Origin: an uncultured Lachnospiraceae bacterium
GTDB taxonomy: Bacteria; Bacillota; Clostridia; Lachnospirales; Lachnospiraceae
Assembly: GCA_910589265.1 (NCBI GenBank)
Contig: CAJUTQ010000057.1
Span: 1-42,526, forward strand
Length of the DNA stretch: 42,526 nt
Reading direction: 5' to 3'
Shown: piece by piece, positions 24,717 through 32,837 of the stretch
How positions within the stretch are numbered: position 1 is the stretch's first letter
Layout of the letters: each line of letters starts with the position of its first letter
The notes under the pieces: generated by a model
Told to the model about the DNA's origin: nothing
Database searches by the model: none
Seen by the model: only the letters and a program-made list of their open reading frames with translations
Position numbers and translations under genes: made by a program

Positions 24717-25733
24717 ATGAAGCTATTGTCAGTGACAGTTCCATGCTATAATTCTGAAGAGTATATGGAAAATTGCATTGAGTCTTTACTTGTAGGAGGG
24801 GAAAGAGTAGAGATTATTGTAGTAAATGATGGTTCTAGGGATGGGACAGGAAAGATTGGGGATTATTATGCTAAGCAATATCCTTCCATAGTAAAAGTAA
24901 TTCACCAGGAAAACGGTGGGCATGGGGAGGCAGTAAATACAGGTCTTCGAAATGCAAAAGGTATTTATTTTAAAGTTGTGGATAGTGATGACTGGGTCAA
25001 GGAAGAGGCTTACTTAAAAATCCTTAATCAGCTTCAGGAATTTGCCGAAGAAGGACAAGGGGTAGATATGCTTTTAAGTAATTTTGTCTATGAGAAGGAA
25101 GGAGCCAAGAAGAAAAGGGCAATGGCCTATTCTTATGCAGTTCCAACAGATCAGGTTATTAAATGGGAACAAATCAAACGCTTTCGAAAAGGACAGTATA
25201 TTTTAATGCATTCGGTTATTTACCGCACAAAGCTTTTAAGAGATTGTGGACTAGAATTGCCAAAGCACACCTTTTATGTGGATAATTTATTTGTTTTTAA
25301 ACCGCTTCCCTATGTGAAATCTATTTATTATGTAAATGTAAATTTTTATAGGTATTATATTGGGCGATCAGATCAGTCGGTGAATGAAGGAGTCATGATA
25401 TCAAGAGTTGATCAGCAGATTGAAGTAAATAAGATGATGATTGATTATTATATAGAACTAAAGGGACTCCCTAAAAAGCTAAAAAATTATATGATCAGTT
25501 ATTTAGATATTATGATGGCTGTATCCTCTATTATGCTCATAAGAGCAGGAACTAAGGAAGCTTTGGAAAAGAAAAAGGAGCTGTGGAAATATTTAAAAAA
25601 GGTGGATAAATTTTTGTTTTATCGTCTGAGATTTGGACTTTTTGGACATGCTATGAACTTGCCTGGCAGAGGGGGAAGAAAAATATCTGTGGCGGAATAT
25701 AAAATTGCCCAGCGCTTTTTTGGATTTAACTAA
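24717..25733 (+). CDS. Family 2 glycosyltransferase
   Basis: The GT-A fold is clear at the N-terminus: LLSVTVPCYNSEEYMENCI, VNDGSRDGTGKI, ENGGHGEAVNTGLRNAKG and the DxD-like motif VDSDDW (about residue 90). The rest is basic and helical with no strong membrane segment, and ends GFN. Donor and acceptor are unknown; proteins of this type transfer sugars to lipids, teichoic acids or glycans. It starts one base after mutY's stop and may be translated with it. Confidence 0.9.
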   Translation: MKLLSVTVPCYNSEEYMENCIESLLVGGERVEIIVVNDGSRDGTGKIGDYYAKQYPSIVKVIHQENGGHGEAVNTGLRNAKGIYFKVVDSDDWVKEEAYLKILNQLQEFAEEGQGVDMLLSNFVYEKEGAKKKRAMAYSYAVPTDQVIKWEQIKRFRKGQYILMHSVIYRTKLLRDCGLELPKHTFYVDNLFVFKPLPYVKSIYYVNVNFYRYYIGRSDQSVNEGVMISRVDQQIEVNKMMIDYYIELKGLPKKLKNYMISYLDIMMAVSSIMLIRAGTKEALEKKKELWKYLKKVDKFLFYRLRFGLFGHAMNLPGRGGRKISVAEYKIAQRFFGFN

Positions 25734-25772
25734 GTGGAATGATTTCATATCTGCCTTATTACAAAACATGGG

Positions 25773-25801
25773 TTTTCAAATGTATAAAAGCAGTGTATAA
25801 T
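25773..25801 (+). promoter_or_regulatory. Promoter of the carbonic anhydrase gene
   Basis: TTTTCA (25773-25778) is 17 bp from TATAAT (25796-25801), with a start near 25808 and a short leader that carries GGAAGGAGGG before the GTG start. Confidence 0.6.
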
Positions 25802-25850
25802 AATACAAACAGTTATTTTAGGGGGAATCTATGGGAAGGAGGGACATGAA

Positions 25851-26396
25851 GTGATTGAAGAAATACTTGCTTATAACAAGCGCTTTGTAGAAGAAAAAGC
25901 ATATGAAAAGTATGTGACAAGTAAATATCCTGACAAGAAAATTGCTATTTTGACTTGCATGGATACCCGTCTGGTGGAATTGCTTCCAGCGGCCCTTGGG
26001 TTGAAAAATGGGGATGTAAAAATGATTAAAAATGCAGGAGGAGTGGTAACAGAGCCTTTTGGAAGTGTAATTCGTAGCCTCCTTGTAGCTATTTTTGAGC
26101 TGGGGGTTGAGGAAGTTATGGTAATTGGCCATACGGATTGCGGTGTAAAGCATATTGGCGGGGATATGATGACTCAAATGATGAAGGAGAGAGGAATTAG
26201 TCAGCATTCCATTGACTTAATCAAATATTGCGGCGTGGATTTTGATAGCTGGCTTGCTGGTTTTGATTCTGTTGAGAAGTCGGTTATAGATACGGTGGAT
26301 ACTATTCGAAATCATCCTCTCATCCCAAAAGACGTGAGAGTTGGAGGATATGTAATTCATTCAGAGACTGGGGAATTAACAGTAATTTGCAAATGA
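25851..26396 (+). CDS. Beta-class carbonic anhydrase
   Basis: It interconverts carbon dioxide and bicarbonate in the cytoplasm. The zinc site is Cys36, Asp38 and Arg40 in CMDTR with His94 and Cys97 in HTDCG. The GGVVTEPFGSVIRSL block and a short 181-residue length place it with small beta-carbonic anhydrases. The start is GTG 25851, 7 nt after GGAAGGAGGG; the ATG just upstream (25846) leads at once to a stop. It ends in front of a strong terminator. Confidence 0.93.
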   Translation: MIEEILAYNKRFVEEKAYEKYVTSKYPDKKIAILTCMDTRLVELLPAALGLKNGDVKMIKNAGGVVTEPFGSVIRSLLVAIFELGVEEVMVIGHTDCGVKHIGGDMMTQMMKERGISQHSIDLIKYCGVDFDSWLAGFDSVEKSVIDTVDTIRNHPLIPKDVRVGGYVIHSETGELTVICK

Positions 26397-26417
26397 GCTG
26401 TTTATAAGGAAGTGGAT

Positions 26418-26443
26418 AAAGTGTGCATATTTATGCACACTTT
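26418..26443. terminator. Bidirectional terminator
   Basis: AAAGTGTGCATA pairs with TATGCACACTTT over 12 bp, with A-rich and T-rich flanks. It separates the carbonic anhydrase gene from the convergent sugar operon. Confidence 0.85.
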
Positions 26444-26480
26444 ATTTAAATAGAATGTTTTGATATACAAGATTTGGAGT

Positions 26481-27143
26481 TTAGTCCATGCGGCTTTTTA
26501 TCAAATAAAAAGCTTCACTATATTTATAATAAGCCGTAGCCCCTCTATAAGCTGCAAGTCCTTTTATGGCTTCTTCGTTCCTGGGAAATGGCGGGGAATC
26601 TATTTCACTTTTATAAATTTTCATAATGTCTATTTTCTTCTCTAAATACTGGGAAATATCAATAAATACATTGGGAGTAAATTTATGTTCCATCTGTGCC
26701 TGATCCGTTTCTGAAAGAATTTCCATGCTCAAAACTATTTTCAGATAGGGAGCCCTGAATGATTTTGTACAAGAATACACAGTATGAAATATGATTCGAT
26801 GATCGGAGTGGATATCATATGGGTAGGGTATGAACAACAACTCTGGCTTGACGTCCTCGAAAACCTTTTTGAATTGGGAAACAAGACTGCCTATTTCATA
26901 TTTATCCATACCCATAGGCTCTAGTTCCATATTCCAGAAACTGTCAAAAGAATAAGATGAAATTACTTTTTTTATTTCTTCATTTCTTTCTGTTACACGT
27001 TCTTTCGTGTATCCATATTCGGTTTTCATATTTGTAACATTAAGCCAATGTGTCTTATGTCCCTTTTCTTTTAACTTTAGTAAGGTTCCACCAGCTCCTA
27101 ATGTTTCATCATCAGGATGTGGAGAAATAACTAATACATTCAT
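26481..27143 (-). CDS. PIG-L family N-deacetylase
   Basis: LmbE-like zinc hydrolases of this family remove N-acetyl groups from sugars. The N-terminal PHPDDE (residues 8-13) and the HSDH motif (His112, His115) form the metal site, so the enzyme looks active. It has 220 residues and no signal peptide, so it acts in the cytoplasm. It is the last gene of a three-gene operon and overlaps the formyltransferase-like gene by 4 bases. An inferred role is to free an amino group on an NDP-amino sugar or related intermediate for the upstream formyl- or acyl-transfer enzyme. Confidence 0.9.
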   Translation of the reverse strand: MNVLVISPHPDDETLGAGGTLLKLKEKGHKTHWLNVTNMKTEYGYTKERVTERNEEIKKVISSYSFDSFWNMELEPMGMDKYEIGSLVSQFKKVFEDVKPELLFIPYPYDIHSDHRIIFHTVYSCTKSFRAPYLKIVLSMEILSETDQAQMEHKFTPNVFIDISQYLEKKIDIMKIYKSEIDSPPFPRNEEAIKGLAAYRGATAYYKYSEAFYLIKSRMD

Positions 27144-28030
27144 AAAAGATAATCTCCTTTAGAAAGTTTAACTTCTTCACTATCTGTAATGTGTACAATT
27201 CCATCATAGGCTTTCACCATATAATCAGTTGATGAATGTACACTTAGCACTTTTCCTGGTTCAATATTTCCATATGCCCTTGTTGAAATCACATTACATT
27301 TCCATACTTTAATTTCTCTATCATTCCACATAAAATGTGCACCAACATAAGGATGTGTTAACGCTCTAACAAGATTATATATTCCATCACATGACATACG
27401 CCAGTCGATCTGACCATCCATACGTCCCCTCTTTCGCCATGTATTTCCATCATCTATGTTTTGGGGTATAGGTATTATATGATTATTATGAAACTCCTCT
27501 GTAAAAGCAAGTACCTGTTTCTTGGCTGTTAGAAGGACCTTGTTGTAAAGGGACTGAGCATCATCTTCATAATCTATGTCAATTTCTCTTTGACTTATGA
27601 TGGATCCAGTATCAGCTCCCTCGTCCATAAGAAAAAAAGTTGATGCAGTTTTTTTCAGTCCAAGAGCTAATGCCCAAATCAATGGATGTCTACCTCTGTT
27701 TGCTGGTAAAGCTGCGGGATGAAAACCAACAACTCCACAAGATGGTACAGATAAAATCTCACGGCCAATTAATCTGGACCACCCAAAACAGTAGATGATA
27801 TCAGGACTTTTTTCTTTTATAAAATCAAGGGTTTCTGTGTCATTGACATTTTTTGTGGAAAAACAATCTATTCTATATTTTTTTGCAAGAGGTATTAAAG
27901 AATGAAAGTCTGCATTCATAGGAGAACTATCCATTGTTACAATGCCATCTATCATATAATTGTTTTGCAAAAGGCATTCCAGTATTGTATATGAGCTTTT
28001 CAAGCATCCTATAAATACTATTTTCTTCAC
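27140..28030 (-). CDS. Formyltransferase-fold enzyme (sugar N-formyltransferase-like)
   Basis: The fold is that of methionyl-tRNA formyltransferase: an N-terminal Rossmann-like domain with HPAALPANRGRHP and MDEGADTGSI, then a C-terminal domain (about 200-296). Catalytic His104 and Asp140 are visible, but the usual Asn two residues before the His is Gly102. It is too divergent from Fmt for initiator tRNA. Given a NeuC-type epimerase upstream and a deacetylase downstream, an amino-sugar substrate is likely. The missing Asn means the activity must be tested. It overlaps both neighbours by 4 bases. Confidence 0.8.
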   Translation of the reverse strand: MKKIVFIGCLKSSYTILECLLQNNYMIDGIVTMDSSPMNADFHSLIPLAKKYRIDCFSTKNVNDTETLDFIKEKSPDIIYCFGWSRLIGREILSVPSCGVVGFHPAALPANRGRHPLIWALALGLKKTASTFFLMDEGADTGSIISQREIDIDYEDDAQSLYNKVLLTAKKQVLAFTEEFHNNHIIPIPQNIDDGNTWRKRGRMDGQIDWRMSCDGIYNLVRALTHPYVGAHFMWNDREIKVWKCNVISTRAYGNIEPGKVLSVHSSTDYMVKAYDGIVHITDSEEVKLSKGDYLL

Positions 28031-29202
28031 CTGTTCACCTCAATGTTATAAAAGGCCTTAACAACATCAATGCTTTCATCTTTTTCAAATACCCTTTTCA
28101 ATATATTTGTTATTTTCTGCGATGTTTCACCATTTCCAAATGGATTGGTCATAGTTTGAACTTCCTCATAAAAATCATCGCTGATAGCTTTCTTAATAGA
28201 TGATATAATGGCATTCTTTTCAGGTTCGCAGCACAGTACGCTGTCTGGCATAATTCTTCCTTTCTGCCTATCCCCAATATTTACTGTTGGAACATGAAGA
28301 CATGTCACCTCTATAACACCACTTGAAGAATTTCCAATGACAGCGGCGCTTTCCTTAACTGCACTAAGATAGCGCCTAACACCTAATGATGCGACAGCTG
28401 CAACATTCTTATGTGTTTTCGCATAGTCGTCGATTCTTTTATTGATTCTTCTACCTCCTGCGTCGGCATTTGCTTTTGTTATGATAAATGACATATCTGG
28501 GAATGCATCTAAAGCTTCAATTAGCTGTTCGAACTGCTCAACACCACTATTTTCTTGTAGTGTTATTGGATGAAAGGTCACAACGCCATACTTTTTGCTT
28601 AAATCTATGCCAAGCTCAACGCCAAGTTTTTCTTTTGAAATAAAATCTGTATTCTTTGTATTTTCTACGCCTAGTGCACCAACATTAAAAACGTTGCTTG
28701 GTTGTTCTCCCAATTGGATTACCCTATTTCTGTAGACTTCTGTAGTTACAAAATGAAGCTGGCTCATTTTTGTGATGGAGTGTCGAATGGCCTCATCAAT
28801 TAATCCGTAGGTAGCTTCTCCACCATGAATGTGTGCAATGGGAATTTGAGCATTCATCGCTGCAATACATACAGCCAATGTTTCATAGCGATCCCCTAAA
28901 ACAATGAGGAGATCTAACTTATTTTGTTCAAAATATTTTCCGAATTCTGTCATAGCTATTGCCATGTTTCTGGATATATCTTGGGGGTTGTCTCCATTCG
29001 TAACACATTCTATTTTTTTTGCAATGGGAATTCCATTTTCTTTAATTTCTTCATAGGTGTTTCCAAAATCTTTGGACAAGTGGGAGCCTGTCACAAGTAC
29101 TTTCATTTCACAAAAGTTCTCTTCCATAAGTCTTAAAATTAGCGGCTTTAGGAGGCCAAATTCTGCCCTTGTTCCAGTGAATACTCCAATTTGTTTATTC
29201 AT
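28027..29202 (-). CDS. UDP-sugar 2-epimerase, hydrolysing (NeuC/LegG type)
   Basis: This family makes ManNAc from UDP-GlcNAc, or the 2,4-diacetamido-trideoxy-mannose precursor of legionaminic acid. Signatures are FTGTRAEFGLLKPL, VLGDRYETL, HIHGGEATYGLIDEAIRHSITK and NSSSGVIEV. Length 391 is typical. It heads the operon neuC-like, formyltransferase, PIG-L. The partners that normally follow (NeuB synthase and NeuA cytidylyltransferase) are absent from the window. AAAAGGAGTGG precedes ATG 29202. The 316-bp gap upstream ends at the recombinase cassette and holds only a weak possible promoter and the left inverted repeat. Confidence 0.92.
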   Translation of the reverse strand: MNKQIGVFTGTRAEFGLLKPLILRLMEENFCEMKVLVTGSHLSKDFGNTYEEIKENGIPIAKKIECVTNGDNPQDISRNMAIAMTEFGKYFEQNKLDLLIVLGDRYETLAVCIAAMNAQIPIAHIHGGEATYGLIDEAIRHSITKMSQLHFVTTEVYRNRVIQLGEQPSNVFNVGALGVENTKNTDFISKEKLGVELGIDLSKKYGVVTFHPITLQENSGVEQFEQLIEALDAFPDMSFIITKANADAGGRRINKRIDDYAKTHKNVAAVASLGVRRYLSAVKESAAVIGNSSSGVIEVTCLHVPTVNIGDRQKGRIMPDSVLCCEPEKNAIISSIKKAISDDFYEEVQTMTNPFGNGETSQKITNILKRVFEKDESIDVVKAFYNIEVNR

Positions 29203-29345
29203 CTATTCCACTCCTTTTTTACTCTTTGTTTCTAAGGTTGTCAGATTTTTCAATTTAAGATTCCTTTCTACAATGCATAGACATCATTTTCTATAATTTG
29301 GATTAGAAATATACTGGCGCTTTCCACCTCATGTTTGATGGGAGG

Positions 29346-29373
29346 ATTTTAGTACAAAAACGAATAAAAGCAA
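29346..29373 (-). promoter_or_regulatory. Weak possible promoter of the sugar operon
   Basis: On the minus strand TTGCTT (29373-29368) is 16 bp from TAAAAT (29351-29346). The match is poor. It is noted because it would allow expression of the operon in either orientation of the cassette. Confidence 0.2.
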
Positions 29374-29442
29374 CATAAAATGTCCCTATGTCTCATCAAT
29401 CATTTTTTCTTAACTAAAATTCCGGTCTTCCCACTCTTAATA

Positions 29443-29459
29443 TTTCGCAGAGTAGGCAA
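29443..29459 (+). repeat. Left copy of the 17-bp inverted repeat
   Basis: TTTCGCAGAGTAGGCAA is the exact reverse complement of 30820-30836. It lies outside the 3' end of the recombinase gene, on the side of the sugar operon. The match stops sharply at both edges. Confidence 0.9.
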
Positions 29460-29514
29460 ATCCAAGATAAAATCTCCATAAGCGCTATGAACTAGGCTTC
29501 TTTATGTAGGTTGA

Positions 29515-29540
29515 CCAGTTATTTGACTACAAATAACTGG
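29515..29540. repeat. Stem-loop at the recombinase stop codon
   Basis: CCAGTTATTTG pairs with CAAATAACTGG around a 4-nt loop and overlaps the stop codon at 29519-29521. No T tract follows, so it is at most a weak terminator between the recombinase and the sugar operon. Confidence 0.5.
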
Positions 29541-30630
29541 GAAAGCTTCTTCATGTTTTCACGTTTTAGCTGCATGGTAGGATGGACGTAACGGTTCAGC
29601 GTAATATTCACATTTGCATGCCCCAGCAGTTCACTCAAAGACTTGACATCGAATCCCGCCTCTACGCACCGGGTGGCAAAAGTATGGCGGCATGTATGAA
29701 AGTTGGCATGGGCAATGCCGCAGCTTTTTAGAATTGTTTTGAAGCGGTTCTCCATTGTTCGTGGTTCCACAAACAAATGTCTGTGGCCAGTTAACAGATA
29801 TGAATCTTTAGAATATGCAGATTGAAGGCTACCCATAATGTTGTCAGGGATGGGAATTCTGCGGATGGAGCATTTGCTTTTTGGCTCGTCAATATGGATG
29901 TATGTCTTATGCTCAGCCTTTTTGTCTCTGTTTTGAAGGCGTTGCATAGTACGGCGTATATAGAGTTCCTGCTCGTCCAAAGAGATATCGCTCCACATTA
30001 GGGCACAAAGCTCACCAATACGAATACCAGTGAATAGACAGATAAGTATTCCAAGGCTTGTTAAATTTGGGTGGATCTTCAGATATCCCAGTAATGACAT
30101 TTCTTCTGAGAATGTGAGAACTCTAATATCTTTCTTTTCCTGAGGAATGGTCACACACTCAGGAACAAAGTTTATTTCATAACCATGGTTTAGTGCAAAA
30201 CGTCGGATGGATTTTATCCGAGAGAGAATGTCAGATGTGCTTTTGGGGGAGAGCCTTTTCTCCGTTAGAAGACGGTTGCTAAAAGTACTGATGTCTTCAT
30301 TTGTTATTTCGTTAATAGACTTATTTTCGAAATATGGGATAATATGACTTTCTAGTTGATTTCCATATTTCACCATTGTAGAAGGCTTACAGACAGGATC
30401 CAGCTCTGCCAGCCACTGGTTACCGATTTCTTTTATGGTGGGCTGGGCAGCTGATAGCTTAGGTTTTGCCATGAGTAATGATAATGCTGCTGCTTTTTTT
30501 TCTTTGCCTCAGAGTAGGATTTGCCAAATACAAACCCATAGATAGCTTTTCCCTCCTTGCGCTCCTTGATATAACGGGCTTCCCACCGTCCGTCCTTTCG
30601 TTTGAAGATGTTCTCACCTTTTCTTGCCAT
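29519..30630 (-). pseudogene. Tyrosine recombinase/integrase, split by a frameshift at an A8 run
   Basis: A first frame (30630-30433) starts MARKGENIFKRKDGRWEARY, an arm-type DNA-binding domain, with AGGAGGT 8 nt ahead. A second frame (to 29519) holds the core-binding and catalytic domains with Arg in TGIRIGEL, HTCRHTF, LLGHAN and the Tyr in NRYVHP. Without the shift the junction reads KKKKKAAALSLLMAKPKL, which looks native. The switch point is eight A (30501-30494) followed by G. A_AAA_AAG in the correct phase gives full-length protein after one -1 slip. It is therefore either a broken gene, a programmed frameshift or a homopolymer sequencing error. It sits inside the inverted repeat. Confidence 0.85.
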
Positions 30631-30753
30631 AATTTGTTACCTCCTGACTAAAATTTTGACTGCAAATTTTCAAGGTTTCTCTTGAATTTGGACATCAATA
30701 ACATAATCGGGTTGGAAGTACTTATAATTTTTACCCAAAATTTCTGTAGGGTA

Positions 30754-30782
30754 TTGACAAGTTTTATGATACCATGTATGAT
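30754..30782 (+). promoter_or_regulatory. Near-consensus promoter inside the recombinase cassette, reading outward
   Basis: TTGACA (30754-30759) is exactly 17 bp from TATGAT (30777-30782), with a start near 30789, about 30 bp inside the right inverted repeat. No plus-strand gene follows; the next genes are on the other strand. The 447-bp gap 30631-31077 contains this promoter, the right repeat and a stem-loop but no clear gene. Confidence 0.7.
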
Positions 30783-30819
30783 TTTTACGTTATTATTAAT
30801 GATTTCTTTTTTCGCAGAG

Positions 30820-30836
30820 TTGCCTACTCTGCGAAA
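30820..30836 (-). repeat. Right copy of the 17-bp inverted repeat
   Basis: TTGCCTACTCTGCGAAA is the reverse complement of 29443-29459. With the TTTCGCAGAG just before it (30810-30819) it also forms a local stem-loop. This gives an 11-bp direct match (TTTCGCAGAGT, 30810-30820) to the left copy as well. Confidence 0.9.
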
Positions 30837-30931
30837 AACCCACATGTACATAAGGTTTCTTCATTTTCTTTCGAAGGATTGTAATCCATTGTTTTGACGG
30901 CAGCTAAAATTAAATTATTTCTCCACATAAT

Positions 30932-30967
30932 AAGGCATCCATGCTATGATATATAGCTGGATGCCTT
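30932..30967. repeat. Long stem-loop downstream of the PAP2 gene
   Basis: AAGGCATCCA (30932-30941) pairs exactly with TGGATGCCTT (30958-30967), and the inner GCTAT/ATAGC pairs too. It lacks a clear T tract on either strand. It may be a weak terminator for the minus-strand PAP2 gene or for the promoter at 30754. Confidence 0.55.
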
Positions 30968-31077
30968 ACTACATAGAGTATTGACTTGAAATATTATCTT
31001 TCCATTGTTTATCATTGTAATGTTTTCTATCAGTTTTTACAAACGGTCTATCCTTAAGAGGTTTCTTCTTAGCATCT

Positions 31078-31725
31078 TCATGCACACTTTGTTCTAAAAA
31101 TAGCCCTGTAATCAATTTTATAAACAAGAGGATATAGAGTAAAAGCCATAATGAAGGCAGTAATCACATCAAAAATGGAATGCTGTTTTAAAAATACTGT
31201 GGATAAAATTATAGAAACACATAGTAGGAAAGATCCATATAAAATCAAAGGACGCTTTTTCAAATTAGGGCAGCGGGTGATAGTCAAATGAGCTGCCAGG
31301 GAATTAAACACATGGATGCTGGGAAAGAGATTGGTAGGAGTGTCTGCCTTCCAAAGCAAAGAAACCATATAAGTAAATATATTTTCCCTTGGAAAGGAAG
31401 AAGGTCTTAAATAATGTCCATTGGGAAAAAGAGTGGAGATTATTAAAAAAATGGTCATTCCAGTAAACAAATACCCACATATTTTAAAATATTCCTGTTT
31501 GTGAAAAAACATTGTATATACCACAACGAAGGCTATATAGAAAAACCATAAAAAATAAGGGATGATAAAGGCTTCCACAAAGGGGATATAGTTGTCAATG
31601 GACATATGAATTACATGGAAATGGCTCACAATGGTTTTCTCCAAATAGGCAAACCAGGAAACATAAATGATTCCATAAAGAGGGACAAGAAGTATATGCT
31701 TATATTTTTGATATTGCTCTTTCAT
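31078..31725 (-). CDS. PAP2-family membrane phosphatase
   Basis: The protein has five or six membrane helices. The phosphatase motifs are FPSIHVFNSLAAH and STVFLKQHSIFDVITA, with NGHYLRP as a degenerate first motif. Such enzymes dephosphorylate lipid phosphates (phosphatidate or undecaprenyl-PP). It starts 21 bp after a lipid kinase gene, so the pair may act on the same lipid. A different frame stays open for about 36 codons after the stop (to 30969) and reads as a Lys/Asp-rich tail, so a C-terminal frameshift is possible. Confidence 0.88.
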   Translation of the reverse strand: MKEQYQKYKHILLVPLYGIIYVSWFAYLEKTIVSHFHVIHMSIDNYIPFVEAFIIPYFLWFFYIAFVVVYTMFFHKQEYFKICGYLFTGMTIFLIISTLFPNGHYLRPSSFPRENIFTYMVSLLWKADTPTNLFPSIHVFNSLAAHLTITRCPNLKKRPLILYGSFLLCVSIILSTVFLKQHSIFDVITAFIMAFTLYPLVYKIDYRAIFRTKCA

Positions 31726-31746
31726 AAATAACGCTCCATTCTTAAT

Positions 31747-32661
31747 TTAAGTAATGAGTCGGATCTGTTTTGGCTCAATGGACATAGATAAGGATTTTTG
31801 AAAACCGCAGGATTCCCCGTCACAGTGAACAGGAAGAGGGGAGTCTGCAATGATTTCTACATGTTTGGCCCTATAAGTCTCAATCTGTTTAAAACGGGTG
31901 TGTCTCCCCAAAAAGGCAAAGGGAAGGAGGTAGAGACATTTGAACAAAGAAAGGTTTCCTGCTACACAAATGTCTAAATATCCGTCTGAATCATCTGCAA
32001 GGGGGCAGAACTGAAAGCCGCCGCCTTCATAAGGATGGTTCATCACTGTAATAAAAAGAACGGTTTCAAAAGGAATTTTTCTTGCATGATCTAAGATGAG
32101 AGTACCGCCGCTTTTTTTTCGTTTCATAAGCTGTTTTAATCCAATGGCCATGTAAGTTAATTTTCCCAAATGAAATTTATTCAATACAGATTTTAAACGA
32201 GAGTGAAGTACTTGATGACAGACTGCCGCATCAAATCCTATTCCAGCGCTAACGCCAAAATTTTTATGACAATGGTCGTATTGGATAACTCCCACATCCA
32301 TATAATGGTAGTGTTTGGGGTTAATAATCGCTTTTAACGCTTTTATAGGATCGGTTTCCAAATGAAGCCCTTTCGCTAAGTCATTGCTGGAACCAGCAGG
32401 AATGAAGCCTAGGGTAATTTTTTGATAATCAGAAATGCCAGACAACACTTCGTTGACTGTACCATCACCTCCAACAATGACAATGGTACATCGTTCCTGT
32501 TCTAAAGTAATTTGGTTAGCAATTTGCAGAGCATCGTAAGCTGCCCTTGTCAAATAGGCTTTGTAGGAAACATTTTTTCTAATAAGTATTTTTTCTATTG
32601 TATTCCAAATATGTCTGCCTTGACCAGATTTGGAATTAGGATTGATAATAAAGTAGTACAT
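31747..32661 (-). CDS. Diacylglycerol kinase-family lipid kinase (YegS/BmrU-like)
   Basis: The DAGK catalytic domain starts MYYFIINPNSKSGQG and contains VGGDGTVNEVLSGI (about residue 64) and GFIPAGSSNDLAKGL. The C-terminal beta-sandwich domain includes LDICVAGNLS and VHCDGE. It has 304 residues, as usual for YegS/BmrU-type kinases. It phosphorylates diacylglycerol or a related lipid at the membrane. It is in one minus-strand unit with the PAP2 phosphatase and diverges from glyA. Confidence 0.93.
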   Translation of the reverse strand: MYYFIINPNSKSGQGRHIWNTIEKILIRKNVSYKAYLTRAAYDALQIANQITLEQERCTIVIVGGDGTVNEVLSGISDYQKITLGFIPAGSSNDLAKGLHLETDPIKALKAIINPKHYHYMDVGVIQYDHCHKNFGVSAGIGFDAAVCHQVLHSRLKSVLNKFHLGKLTYMAIGLKQLMKRKKSGGTLILDHARKIPFETVLFITVMNHPYEGGGFQFCPLADDSDGYLDICVAGNLSLFKCLYLLPFAFLGRHTRFKQIETYRAKHVEIIADSPLPVHCDGESCGFQKSLSMSIEPKQIRLIT

Positions 32662-32786
32662 TGTATAAATTTCTCACTCCTAGGGCTTAATACTTCTGTA
32701 ATAAATTCATAATATATTTTAGCAGTAATCTCTCTTTGTAACAATAGATAAAATCAAAAATATTCTTAAAAATACCTTAATAAATC

Positions 32787-32816
32787 TTAACAGGATCCAT
32801 ATCCTTATGTTATAAT
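32787..32816 (+). promoter_or_regulatory. Promoter of glyA
   Basis: TTAACA (32787-32792) is 18 bp from TATAAT (32811-32816). The start near 32823 gives a 74-nt leader. Confidence 0.6.
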
Positions 32817-32837
32817 CAAAAAAGTTCCTATGACCAA

